A stretch of DNA of 64,000 bases from an uncultured bacterium (GTDB lineage Bacteria > Cyanobacteriota > Vampirovibrionia > Gastranaerophilales > Gastranaerophilaceae), in the NCBI GenBank assembly GCA_902777605.1, contig CACYUI010000011.1, positions 1-64,000 on the forward strand, in the 5' to 3' direction. Both the position numbers and the translations under genes were made by a program. Each line of letters opens with the position of its first letter. Position 1 is the first letter of the stretch. The notes under the pieces are model-generated. The model was not told the origin of the DNA and made no database searches. It saw only the letters and a list, made by a program, of their open reading frames with translations. Shown piece after piece: positions 27,409 to 35,982 of this stretch.

Positions 27409-28435
27409 TAATAATTTCTCCTTTTTCATCTATGTTGACTCTAGACATGAGTTCTTTTTGCATAAATTCTTGCATTGCATTTGGCTTGCAAAAATCAAAA
27501 TTACATTTATTTTCGCCAAAAATGTTTATGTATCTTTGTTTTAAATTATCAGTAGTATCTGTATTAATTACATATACTACTGGTGAACAACTATTTAATT
27601 TCATTGCTGATTCAAATAAATATTTTACACTTAAATCAGTAGTGGGGAATGAAAAACCAATAATATATATTTTTTGTGCTTGGGCAATATATTTAAAAGC
27701 ACTATTCCACAACAATTGTATTGTATTATTTTTATAAAATTTAGTTTTATCTAATACAGGTGGTACTATAAATGGTTTATATACTTCAACTAATCTCTGT
27801 TCTATCTCTGTTTCATTATCACTACAGTATATTTGGCTATGAGTATCATCACCGTTATAGTACCAATTTGCGGAACCATGCAATTTTAATATTTCTGGCA
27901 TAGCATTAGTCATAGACATTAAGTCTTTAACAGTATTAGCAATATCTACAATCTTACCTCTATAATAAGGTTCATAATGTTCACCACTTTTTGTATATAG
28001 AGCAACTCTCGGATTATCTTTTTCACATAATATAAGATTTTTTTCTACAATTAAATCATAATTTAAAGTAATAACAGGCGAATTATTATTCATAATATAT
28101 TGCCATAATGGTTTGTATGTTAAATTCTGCGTAGTGTTATGGTATAAAGAACCATTTGAAAAAAAATCTTTTATTTGTTTTGCAATATGAATGTATAAAA
28201 TGTTATCTAAGCATCTTTCATTTTCAGTTTTCCATGGCAAATCAGTTGCTAAATATGTTAGCAAAGATTCAAAATTGTTTTTACACGATTCAGGCAAAAA
28301 CTCTTTTCTTCCATAATCAGGTAATTTTGAATATTGCTCACCAATAATTTCTTTTGTTAAATCACTCATTAATGGAAAATGTTCATCAATTGCCTTTGAA
28401 AAACCTGCACCTAAAAAGAATACATCGTTAGTCAT
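27401..28435 (-). CDS. SIR2-like domain protein
   Basis: A 344-residue protein with the SIR2-like NAD-binding pattern: GAGFSK at 9-14, TLNYD (about 123-127) and KLHGS with H186, then YIIGFSFPTTDLSVKYLF (about 267-284). Related SIR2 domains in defence systems (Thoeris, DSR, SIR2-pAgo) destroy NAD upon infection. A very strong ribosome site (GGAGGGGAGGGG) precedes the ATG; it includes a GGGGTAAATG motif. It starts directly after the RhuM-Doc gene and overlaps the membrane-protein gene. A two-gene defence module is inferred. Confidence 0.9.
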   Translation of the reverse strand: MTNDVFFLGAGFSKAIDEHFPLMSDLTKEIIGEQYSKLPDYGRKEFLPESCKNNFESLLTYLATDLPWKTENERCLDNILYIHIAKQIKDFFSNGSLYHNTTQNLTYKPLWQYIMNNNSPVITLNYDLIVEKNLILCEKDNPRVALYTKSGEHYEPYYRGKIVDIANTVKDLMSMTNAMPEILKLHGSANWYYNGDDTHSQIYCSDNETEIEQRLVEVYKPFIVPPVLDKTKFYKNNTIQLLWNSAFKYIAQAQKIYIIGFSFPTTDLSVKYLFESAMKLNSCSPVVYVINTDTTDNLKQRYINIFGENKCNFDFCKPNAMQEFMQKELMSRVNIDEKGEIINV

Positions 28436-29440
28436 TTACCCCTCCCCTCCTCTATTCAGAATACTCAAAACAATCTGTTTTACGGTTTCCATTTCTTCAG
28501 GTTTTGAGGTTGCTATCAAGAGCGTCAGAGCAAACAGGGTTGAATTATCTATTATCGGCAAGCCATTTTTATAAAGCATATTGTTTCTATTCAAGAAATA
28601 CAAGAAACAACTTGCACCGATTCTTTTGTTTCCGTCTGCAAAACTGTGATTTTTTACTATCAGATATAATAGGGTTGCTGCTTTTTCTTCTAATGTCGGA
28701 TAAAGTTCTTTTCCGTCAAAGGTTTGATAAATCTGATTAACCGAACTTGCAAAACTTTCATCCTTTGGAGTTGCAAAAACATCTGACGCAAACCCTGACT
28801 TCATTTTATCAATGACTGTCAAGAACTCCTGTTCTTCAATTCTAACAGCTTCCTTTTGTGTTAAACCTTTGGTATCAAGTTTTTTGTGGTCGTAATTATC
28901 CAATAAATCAAGTCCGCCTGCAAAATTATCCATAAGTTTTGCAACATCTTTTGCTTCATTTAACGATTGAACCTGATATTCTAAGCTCCTTGAAAGAAGT
29001 TTTATCGTATCTTGCAGAGTTTTAATCTTGTCTTGTTCCTGTTTTAGTTTATGCTCATTGATTGCATAACCTTTTGTCATATATTCTTTTAAAACAGTTG
29101 TTGCCCATTTACGAAACTGTGTAGCCGTTTTGGATTTAATTCTATAACCGACAGAAAGTATCATATCAAGATTATAGAAAGCAAGTTTACGGGAAACCTC
29201 TCTCTTACCTTCTTTTCGAACTTGTAAGAAATCCTTACAAGTTGAAATTTGTTCTAACTCCTTTTCCTCATAAATATTTTTTATGTGCATAGTAATATTT
29301 TGAGAAGTAGTTTCAAACAATTTAGCCATCATATCCTGAGTTAGCCAAATTGTTTCATCTTCTAACTTCGCTTCAAATGAAATGTTTCCATTCTCATTTT
29401 TATATATAACTATTTCACCTTTGTTGCCTTTATCAGTCAT
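28436..29440 (-). CDS. RhuM-Doc fusion protein
   Basis: A 334-residue protein with two parts. Residues about 8-125 match the RhuM virulence-protein domain (IWLTQDMMAKLFETTSQNITMHI, YNLDMILSVGYRI, FRKWATTVLKEY). After a helical linker, the C-terminal part is a Doc-type Fic domain with HSFADGNKR at 265-273. Doc proteins phosphorylate EF-Tu; what the fusion does is not known. It overlaps hsdM by 8 bp and has GAGGGG before its ATG. Such RhuM genes are often embedded in type I RM operons. Confidence 0.92.
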   Translation of the reverse strand: MTDKGNKGEIVIYKNENGNISFEAKLEDETIWLTQDMMAKLFETTSQNITMHIKNIYEEKELEQISTCKDFLQVRKEGKREVSRKLAFYNLDMILSVGYRIKSKTATQFRKWATTVLKEYMTKGYAINEHKLKQEQDKIKTLQDTIKLLSRSLEYQVQSLNEAKDVAKLMDNFAGGLDLLDNYDHKKLDTKGLTQKEAVRIEEQEFLTVIDKMKSGFASDVFATPKDESFASSVNQIYQTFDGKELYPTLEEKAATLLYLIVKNHSFADGNKRIGASCFLYFLNRNNMLYKNGLPIIDNSTLFALTLLIATSKPEEMETVKQIVLSILNRGGEG

Positions 29441-31160
29441 TAAATATCCCCTCTAATACTCCGTCAAGAGATTTTTCAAGTTCTCTTATCTCTGCCATAA
29501 TATCCTCAGAAGGTTTCGGCGGAATGTATTTGTAGAAATATCTTGTGAATGGGATCTCATAACCAACCTTAGTTTTCTTTTCATCTATCCACGCATCAGG
29601 AGCATAAGGAAGAACCTCACGTTTAAAGTATTCTTGAATATCCTCTTTTAAAGGTACATTTTCAGTATCTCTTAAATTGGTATCAGGAACAGGCTTACCG
29701 CTCTTTAACACAGGGTTGCCGTTTTCATCTTTTTCAGGTCGTTCAACAACGATTTTTGAATACCCAAAATCTTCCGTATCAAAGATTTTACTAACTTCAT
29801 TTTGAGTAAAATCAGCATAGATTCTTGTTATCTCATCTATATAATGTTTTGGAATATCGTTTCTCTTGTTACCCAAAGATTTACGGCGTTTTTCAAACAT
29901 ATTGTTTGCATTAATCAGTTGAACTTTACCTTTTCTGCGGTTTTCTTTCTTGTTAGAAAGTACCCAAATATATGTTGCTATGCCTGTATTGTAAAAAATG
30001 TCATTCGGTAAAGCGATAATAGCTTCAAGTAAATCATGTTCCAAAATATACTTTCTGATATTAGATGGGCCTGAATCAGCATCACCAGTAAATAGTGGTG
30101 AGCCGTTATGAATAATGGCAATTTTACTTCCACCCTGTGTAATATCTTTCATTTTATGAATAGCCGTTTGCAAGAAAAGCATTTGACCATCACCAACAGC
30201 AGGAAGTCCTGCACCAAATCTTCCGCCCTCACCTAATTTTGCCTCATCTTCAACAGCTTTTTTATCGTTTTTCCATTCTCTGCCAAATGGTGGATTTGAA
30301 AGTATATAGTCAAATTTTTCGTTCTTAAAGTTGTCATCAGACAATGTATTACCATTGCGAATTTTATCAGCATCATTGCCTTTAATAAGCATATCCGCTT
30401 TACAAATAGCAAATGTTTCGTCATTGATTTCCTGTCCGAATGGTAACAATGTTGCAGAACTGTTTAATTTTTTCAAATAATCTTCTGCAACCGACAACAT
30501 ACCGCCTGTTCCACAAGCAGGGTCATAAATAGTCTTAGCAACATTACTTGTTAAAATGTCATTATCATTCGTAAACAAAATGTTTACCATAAGTTCTATA
30601 ACTTCTCTTGGAGTGTAGTGCTGTCCTGCATCTTCGTTATGAGCTTCTGAAAATCTGCGGATAATCTCTTCAAAGATATAACCCATCTCTAAATTAGAGA
30701 TCTTATCAGGGTGTAAATCTGCTTTAGGAGTTGTAAATTCCTGAATAACAATATAAAGAAGGTTTTTATCAGCCAAACGCGTTATTTCGTTATTAAAATC
30801 AAACTTTTCAATAATCTGTCTTACATTTTCTGAAAAACCGTCTAAGTAGTTTTTAAAATTAGCTTCAATGTTGTTAGCATCATCTAATAAACTTTCAAAA
30901 GTGTATTTGCTTGTATTATAAAATTCATAACCTGACGCTTTCTTCAAAAACTGTTCACGCATAGGAAAATCTTCTGCCATAGAGTTGTGTTTATCCAAAA
31001 CAGCCTGCTTTGTATCAGCCAAGATACAATCAAACCTTCTTATAACAGTTAAAGGAAGAATTACTTTTCCGTATTCGTGCGGTTTATAAACCCCTGTTAA
31101 TTTATCAGCAATAGCCCAAATAAGATTGGCTTTTTCATTAATATTAGACGTTAAGCTCAT
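29433..31160 (-). CDS. hsdM: Type I restriction enzyme M subunit (DNA methyltransferase)
   Basis: HsdM methylates adenine and with HsdS forms the modification enzyme. The 575 residues show the N-terminal HsdM helical domain, the AdoMet-binding DPACGTGG (213-220) and the catalytic NPPFG (289-293). GAGG precedes the ATG. This is the first gene of the long minus-strand operon that runs to 17327. The upstream gap (31161-31356) separates it from the HTH gene. Confidence 0.97.
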   Translation of the reverse strand: MSLTSNINEKANLIWAIADKLTGVYKPHEYGKVILPLTVIRRFDCILADTKQAVLDKHNSMAEDFPMREQFLKKASGYEFYNTSKYTFESLLDDANNIEANFKNYLDGFSENVRQIIEKFDFNNEITRLADKNLLYIVIQEFTTPKADLHPDKISNLEMGYIFEEIIRRFSEAHNEDAGQHYTPREVIELMVNILFTNDNDILTSNVAKTIYDPACGTGGMLSVAEDYLKKLNSSATLLPFGQEINDETFAICKADMLIKGNDADKIRNGNTLSDDNFKNEKFDYILSNPPFGREWKNDKKAVEDEAKLGEGGRFGAGLPAVGDGQMLFLQTAIHKMKDITQGGSKIAIIHNGSPLFTGDADSGPSNIRKYILEHDLLEAIIALPNDIFYNTGIATYIWVLSNKKENRRKGKVQLINANNMFEKRRKSLGNKRNDIPKHYIDEITRIYADFTQNEVSKIFDTEDFGYSKIVVERPEKDENGNPVLKSGKPVPDTNLRDTENVPLKEDIQEYFKREVLPYAPDAWIDEKKTKVGYEIPFTRYFYKYIPPKPSEDIMAEIRELEKSLDGVLEGIFND

Positions 31161-31356
31161 ACAACCTCCTGCATAGATTTATTTTACCATGTTCACCTAA
31201 TTTTTGCTTACATGTAAAGCTGTATGATTTAAGTATACAAAATCCCTATGTCACATGTGGACATATAGCTAATGATTTATAAATTTTGCAAAATTAAAAC
31301 GCTAAAAGATAGTAAAATAAGCTACTTTGGTTGGGAGTCATTTTTAACCCTAACCT

Positions 31357-31701
31357 TTATTTTTTACGCAAAATTTTCATTTTACAAAGTATAGAACTAA
31401 GTTCAGGAGTTGAGTTTGATTTTAATGTTTGTATAGCGGAGATTTCGGAGTCGGTAAATTCGACTATCTCTTTCATAGAGTAATTAATAAATCCCCAGCG
31501 TTTGATTTTTGAGCCTTCATTAACTACATCAACCTGCGGGAAAGCATCTCTGATTGCGGATATCATTCTTTGTGCTGTGCGAACGCATACATTAAACTCA
31601 ATACAAATATCTTTAATACAGATACCTCTTGGTTCCGCAAGTAACATATGCAACAATTGCATGAAGTCAGTCATTCTTGAATATCTAATAGTATCACTCA
31701 T
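31357..31701 (-). CDS. Small HTH regulator, WYL/DeoR-type N-terminal domain only
   Basis: A 114-residue protein: FMQLLHMLLAEPRGICIKDICIEFNVCVRTAQRMISAIRDAF is the HTH of the DeoR/WYL kind. The WYL sensor domain that normally follows is absent, so this is a short form or a truncation. AGGTG lies upstream. It sits between the recombinase (28 bp before it) and the hsd operon, and could control either. Confidence 0.8.
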   Translation of the reverse strand: MSDTIRYSRMTDFMQLLHMLLAEPRGICIKDICIEFNVCVRTAQRMISAIRDAFPQVDVVNEGSKIKRWGFINYSMKEIVEFTDSEISAIQTLKSNSTPELSSILCKMKILRKK

Positions 31702-31720
31702 TTTTCACCTATATTTTTCA

Positions 31721-31757
31721 CCCCTCACCCTAACCCTCTCCCTCAAGGGGCGAGGGA
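31721..31757. repeat. Second copy of the SPLEGEG palindromic element, at the recombinase 3' end
   Basis: 37 bp matching 745-783 (reverse orientation on the plus strand) with one clear mismatch. It supplies the last codons and the stop of the recombinase gene. Confidence 0.85.
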
Positions 31758-32395
31758 ACTTTAGTTAAGTAGGTTTGATCTTTATACATTTTTACTAATT
31801 TATAGAAAGAAGTTGGCTTTAGTTTTAGTTCTACCATAGCTTTTCTTGCTGTAATCAAACCATTTTGCCATACCTCATAAATATTTTTCCAATTCTCAGG
31901 ATATTTTAGTTTGGGTCTGCCTAAATGTTTACCTTTTTCTTTTGCAATCTTAATTCCTTCAGCCTGTCTTTGTTTAATAAAGGTTCTTTCCTGTTCGGCT
32001 ACATAGCTAAGAAGTTGTAAGACGATATCCGATATAACTTCACCAATAAGCCCGTCCGTCTTTGTTGTATCAAGGATTGGCATATCTATTACTCTAATAT
32101 GAGCTTTAATATCCTTTACTATTTCACGCCATTCTTCACATATTTGTTTGTAGTTTCTGCTAAGACGGTCAATGGACTTAATTACAAGGACATCTCCTTC
32201 TCTTAATTGAACCTTTAGGGCTTGATACTGCGGACGGTCAAAGTTTTTACCTGAGCATTTATCAACAAAAATATCTCTTTCGTTAATACCCATATCCAAC
32301 ATAGCTTCAAGCTGCCTGTCCTCGTTTTGATCGGTCGTGGATACTCTACAATATCCAAAAATTTTTGTGTTTGTATTAGTCAAGATTGTCTCCAT
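31730..32395 (-). CDS. Serine recombinase / resolvase
   Basis: A small serine recombinase of 221 residues: GYCRVSTTDQNEDRQ with catalytic S19, then DKCSGKNFDRPQYQAL, GDVLVIKSIDRLSRN and YVAEQERTFIKQRQAEGI, then a short HTH. The last residues (SPLEGEG) come from the GC-rich repeat at 31721-31757, where a TAG ends the frame. The ATG lies inside the ACTTGAGT dyad and lacks a ribosome site; a TTG at 32383 with GGAG 6 bases upstream is an attractive alternative start. It may resolve or invert DNA, or be a leftover of a second mobile element. Confidence 0.9.
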   Translation of the reverse strand: METILTNTNTKIFGYCRVSTTDQNEDRQLEAMLDMGINERDIFVDKCSGKNFDRPQYQALKVQLREGDVLVIKSIDRLSRNYKQICEEWREIVKDIKAHIRVIDMPILDTTKTDGLIGEVISDIVLQLLSYVAEQERTFIKQRQAEGIKIAKEKGKHLGRPKLKYPENWKNIYEVWQNGLITARKAMVELKLKPTSFYKLVKMYKDQTYLTKVPSPLEGEG

Positions 32396-32458
32396 ACTTG
32401 AGTTTTACTCTTTTTATTGCTTACGACTCAAGTATAACGCGCTATTCGTAAATCTCAA
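32396..32458 (-). promoter_or_regulatory. Promoter with ACTTGAGT dyad for the recombinase
   Basis: On the minus strand: -35 TTGAGA (32453-32458), 16-bp spacer, -10 TATACT (32431-32436). ACTTGAGT overlaps the -10 (32426-32433) and its inverse lies at 32396-32403, against the start codon. The same motif occurs before the genes at 34670 and 37915. Confidence 0.65.
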
Positions 32459-32605
32459 GTCTCTTTATGAATATTCGCAAAATCTTGCAGCAAAACTTTA
32501 CAAACAGTTTTTAGAGCAAAATTTGAATGTTCAAAAAGGTACGCTTTTACGAAGAATGATTTGCGGATTTTCTTTAGATTTTTTAATTAAAATAAAGGAG
32601 GGCTT
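32459..32605 (+). other. Leader before two small genes, with an open coding-like frame
   Basis: A frame reading ALFVNLKSLYEYSQNLAAK and on to KEGLWN stays open to a stop at 32613-32615, overlapping the next gene, but no start codon or ribosome site is visible. It may be a gene remnant. Confidence 0.3.
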
Positions 32606-32818
32606 ATGGAATTAGAATTAATATACAGCGAAATGGCTTATGAAGACGCACGTCATTTAATGGAACTCCGTCATATTGATTGCATTAAGGTTGAAGAAGA
32701 ATTAAAACACCTGAAAAAACTTACCGAACTAAAAGAGCAAAAAGAAAATTTGCTTAAAAGCCGAAGTAAAAAATGTTCTTACATTCCACAAAAATTAATA
32801 ACTGAGATAATATATTAA
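32606..32818 (+). CDS. Small hypothetical helical protein
   Basis: 70 residues, charged and helical (coiled-coil-like KVEEELKHLKKLTELKEQKENLL). An almost perfect ribosome site AAGGAGGGC precedes the ATG, which makes a real gene likely. It is divergent from the recombinase and followed by another small gene. No family recognised. Confidence 0.7.
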   Translation: MELELIYSEMAYEDARHLMELRHIDCIKVEEELKHLKKLTELKEQKENLLKSRSKKCSYIPQKLITEIIY

Positions 32819-32899
32819 CTTTTGTTCTGCATTTCCTTTTAAAATTTTTTCTCAAAATATTTACCCCAATTTTTATATTAAATAAAAAGGAGAAAAATT

Positions 32900-33211
32900 A
32901 TGGCACTTGCAGAATACAAAATTATTGACGAATTGACAGAAGAATCAGAACAAGAACTGCTAGAAGTAGCAAAAAGCCTTGTAAAACAAACAAAGTATGT
33001 TGTTATTGAGTGTGTTACAGACCTCTACGACTTATCTGACGGAATAACTAACTTAAAATCCGTAATGAACCTTTTAGATACAAATGAAACAGGAAATATT
33101 CATTCAAAGCTGGCTTTAGTTATGGGAGAAAACTTAGGAGATAGTCATTTAAAGATTAATGTAAAATTTTACGATGAAGAACCTAAACTTACTGATAATA
33201 TTTATAACTAA
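32900..33211 (+). CDS. Small acidic hypothetical protein
   Basis: 103 residues, acidic (MALAEYKIIDELTEESEQELLEVAKSL...), no membrane segment. AAAAGGAG precedes the ATG and a GGGGTAAAT motif (inverted, 32859-32867) lies in the gap before it. Converges with the ATPase gene at 33220 with an 8-bp gap. Unknown function. Confidence 0.75.
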   Translation: MALAEYKIIDELTEESEQELLEVAKSLVKQTKYVVIECVTDLYDLSDGITNLKSVMNLLDTNETGNIHSKLALVMGENLGDSHLKINVKFYDEEPKLTDNIYN

Positions 33212-33219
33212 ATAGAATA

Positions 33220-34530
33220 TTAATTCCCTAATAAATGAGTACTGATATTTTCAATTACATATAGAGGTATATCATACAATCCGTTTTCATTTATTTTGTA
33301 GTCTGATAATGATGTTCTTACAGCTTTTTGCGGAGAATAATCTTTAATATATTGCTGTAAACTTTTTGCTTTCAAATTAGTTGTTGCTTTGACTTCAATA
33401 GGAACTACATAGTCTTCAATTTGTGTAACAAAATCAACTTCTGCTACATAAGATTTGCTTGTCCAGTAATGAATATCCGATAAATTTATTTTTAGCTGCT
33501 GTAATACATATTGTTCTGTTAAAGAACCTTTAAACTCCGTAAAAATTCTATTATCTTCCAAAATTGCTTTTGCAGATAGTTTTGACAGGGCACATAAAAT
33601 TCCTACATCAAGAACATACAATTTAAACACACCAATATCTTCATATGATTTTATAGGCAAATTTGGTTTAGAAATCCTTGTAACTTTATAAACAAGACCA
33701 CTATCTCTCAGCCAAGCAAGTGCTATTTCAAATTCCTTTGCCCTCGCTCCATTTTTTATTGCATTGTATATAAATTTTTTATTTTCTTTTGCAAGCTGAG
33801 ATGATATAGAATCCCATACCATTTTAATTCGTTCTGCGGTATTAGAATCAGTGTGTTTTGAAAAATCACTGTTGTATGAAGATATTATTTCTTCTTGTAT
33901 TTTTCTGACCTCATTAAAATCTCTGTTTTCAACAAATGCCTGAACAACCTCGGGCATTCCTCCAACAAAATAGTAGTATCTTAGATAATTAATGAGTTTT
34001 GACGAAAATGTACTTATTGTATCAAATTTATTTTCATTTATCGCTTCTACCAATAATTCTTCACCATTAGCATTTAGAAATTCCTTAAAACTCATTGGAT
34101 AGAGTGTCATAAAATTAACTTTACCAACTGGAAATCCTGTTCCGTTATGATGTGATAATCCTAAAAGACTTCCTGCAACAATGATATGTAATTCTGGCAT
34201 TTTTTCTTGAAAATATTTAAGAGAAGTTATTGCATCAGGACATTCTTGAATCTCATCAAATATAATCAATGTGTCATCAGCCGTAACTTTAGTTTGAGCT
34301 TCAATCTCAATTTTAGTCAAGAGTTCTTTAACATTTGTATAATCAGTAAAAGCTTTCTGTAAATTTTCATTACGGTCAAATGTAACATAAGCAGTTTTTT
34401 TGTAATGTGTTTTGCCAAATTCCTGCATCAACCATGTTTTACCGACCTGCCTTGCTCCTTGTAAAATTAGCGGTTTTCTGCGTTTACTATTTTTCCATTC
34501 TATAAGTTGATTTATAGCTTCCCTTTTCAT
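33220..34530 (-). CDS. AAA-family ATPase with DUF4143 C-terminus
   Basis: A 436-residue ATP-binding protein of the common AAA_14/DUF4143 family: Walker A GARQVGKT (25-32), Walker B LIIFDE (88-93), and a C-terminal DUF4143 segment with a PD-(D/E)xK-like EVDFVTQ...VPIEVKA (about 370-390). The E-V-D...E-V-K spacing suggests a nuclease fold. The cellular role is unknown; members abound in gut bacteria and islands. Its promoter carries three 16-bp repeats (34544-34625). Confidence 0.9.
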   Translation of the reverse strand: MKREAINQLIEWKNSKRRKPLILQGARQVGKTWLMQEFGKTHYKKTAYVTFDRNENLQKAFTDYTNVKELLTKIEIEAQTKVTADDTLIIFDEIQECPDAITSLKYFQEKMPELHIIVAGSLLGLSHHNGTGFPVGKVNFMTLYPMSFKEFLNANGEELLVEAINENKFDTISTFSSKLINYLRYYYFVGGMPEVVQAFVENRDFNEVRKIQEEIISSYNSDFSKHTDSNTAERIKMVWDSISSQLAKENKKFIYNAIKNGARAKEFEIALAWLRDSGLVYKVTRISKPNLPIKSYEDIGVFKLYVLDVGILCALSKLSAKAILEDNRIFTEFKGSLTEQYVLQQLKINLSDIHYWTSKSYVAEVDFVTQIEDYVVPIEVKATTNLKAKSLQQYIKDYSPQKAVRTSLSDYKINENGLYDIPLYVIENISTHLLGN

Positions 34531-34543
34531 TTTATAGCCTTCG

Positions 34544-34625
34544 CATTTTTTCTAACGAATAACATGGTACATTATACATTTTTTCCAACGAAAGTCAATC
34601 ACTAAGTTACATTTTTTCTAACGAA
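34544..34625 (-). promoter_or_regulatory. Three 16-bp direct repeats with 33-bp period over the ATPase promoter
   Basis: CATTTTTTCTAACGAA at 34544, CATTTTTTCCAACGAA at 34577 and CATTTTTTCTAACGAA at 34610. On the minus strand -35 TTGACT (34593-34598) and -10 TATAAT (34571-34576) flank the middle repeat, which fills the 16-bp spacer exactly. Confidence 0.8.
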
Positions 34626-34669
34626 AGGTCAATGTAAATAGTTAAAGGAATTAATTTTTATTTAATGGC

Positions 34670-35557
34670 TTAAAACTCTATTGTGTTTTTCTTAAGCTCA
34701 GGGATTCTCTTCAAATCAACTTCTTCCTGCAGCATTTTAGAAATAGTTTTAAAATCCGTAATGTTCAGATATTCACACTTTTTCGCTACATTTGCACAAT
34801 CACCGCAGCAAAGTCCTTTGATATAATAATCTGTATCAATATTAAAGAAATGCTTGAATGCAAGTTTTACCTGTTCTTTTGTCATGTAATCCATGCGGAT
34901 TTTGAAGGTGAACCTTCTCAAGCTTGCTTGGTCAAGCGTGTCCATAAGATTTGTTGTAGCAACAAATGGAATCTTAGTATTTTCGAGATTTACAAGTAGC
35001 TCATTAACCTGAGAAATTTCGTATTGTCTATAAGCATTTGTTCTGTCCTGTAAGAACGTATCACATTCGTCTAAGATAAGCATAGAGTTGGATTCTTCAC
35101 ATTCCTTGAACATAGCGGCTATATTTTTCTCACACTCGCCTACATAACACGATTGAATATCACTTACTTTTTTAATTACAGCTTTAATACCGAGTTTTTC
35201 AGCTAGGTGCAGGGCATATCTGCTTTTACCTGCACCACTTATTCCGTGCAAGCAAAGAGAAAAATTCATCTTTCCTGATTGTTTAATCTTTTCGGTTAAA
35301 TCCTCCATATCCATATCTGCATTAACAAGCCTAATATCATAGCTTCCTAATGGAGTTTCTTCTTTCTTTTCTTCTTTTACGTCACGTTTTTTGTGAACTA
35401 CTTTAGCTACGGATTCGATAAAATCCTCAAAATCATTTTCATTTAAGGTTTCAATATTTTCAATTGTTTCGTTACAGATATAATCGGAATAACAATCAAA
35501 TATTTTTATTCCGAATACCCTTAAAAAATTATGAGTTGTTCCAACGATTTTAGCCAT
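34670..35557 (-). CDS. AAA+ ATPase (single module)
   Basis: A 295-residue AAA+ protein: Walker A GISGAGKS, Walker B SMLILDECDTFL, and an arginine-finger region LRRFTFKIRMDYMT. A C-terminal CCGDCANVAKKC cluster has four cysteines that could bind a metal. The N-terminal part (about 1-75) is unknown. The start at 35557 is preferred because AAGGTG is 7 bases upstream; a start three codons earlier exists. It shares the ACTTGAGT promoter with the recombinase and integrase, so it may help the element's DNA transactions. Confidence 0.88.
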   Translation of the reverse strand: MAKIVGTTHNFLRVFGIKIFDCYSDYICNETIENIETLNENDFEDFIESVAKVVHKKRDVKEEKKEETPLGSYDIRLVNADMDMEDLTEKIKQSGKMNFSLCLHGISGAGKSRYALHLAEKLGIKAVIKKVSDIQSCYVGECEKNIAAMFKECEESNSMLILDECDTFLQDRTNAYRQYEISQVNELLVNLENTKIPFVATTNLMDTLDQASLRRFTFKIRMDYMTKEQVKLAFKHFFNIDTDYYIKGLCCGDCANVAKKCEYLNITDFKTISKMLQEEVDLKRIPELKKNTIEF

Positions 35558-35982
35558 ATGTTTCACCTTAATTATTGCTTACAACTCAAGTATAACGGTC
35601 ATATATGACCATAAGGGTCACGAATAAAAGAGGTTAATCAGATTTCTTTAAAAAAGTTACACTAATTCTAAGACGACCCACAGCCCTTTGGTGAAGACTG
35701 TTTTAAAGGATAGAAGAACCAATACGGATTTTTCATTTTCTCTAAAGCTTCAAGCAACAAACTAGCTCTAAATTAATTAAATTTTAAATTCTTTAAAAAA
35801 GCTACCGATTTTCTACTTTTACTTTATTTTTCATTTCTCAAAGTATTGTTGGGTAAACTGCCGAGTTTTATTCTCAAAAGCGTATAGTTTTGCATGGTAA
35901 AGTTATAAGTTTAGACTTCAAAACCTTAAAGTTTAAAAAGTAAAAAATTTTCTTCCGTAAATGTAATTTTTCTAGAAAAAAT
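35558..35982 (-). promoter_or_regulatory. Promoter of the AAA gene and otherwise gene-free gap
   Basis: On the minus strand -10 TATACT (35589-35594) overlaps ACTTGAGT (35584-35591); a perfect palindrome GGTCATATATGACC (35597-35610) fills the spacer in front of it. Farther out (35668-35736) a short minus-strand frame MKNPYWFFYPLKQSSPKGCG ends in a TAG and may be a gene remnant; TTTAAAAAAGYTAC occurs twice (35648, 35793). Nothing else is recognised. Confidence 0.55.

Noticed and set aside
34544-34625. Possible mini CRISPR (three repeats, 33-bp period)
   Set aside because: Repeats are 16 bp, spacers 17 bp, one spacer and repeat form a promoter, and no cas genes are present.
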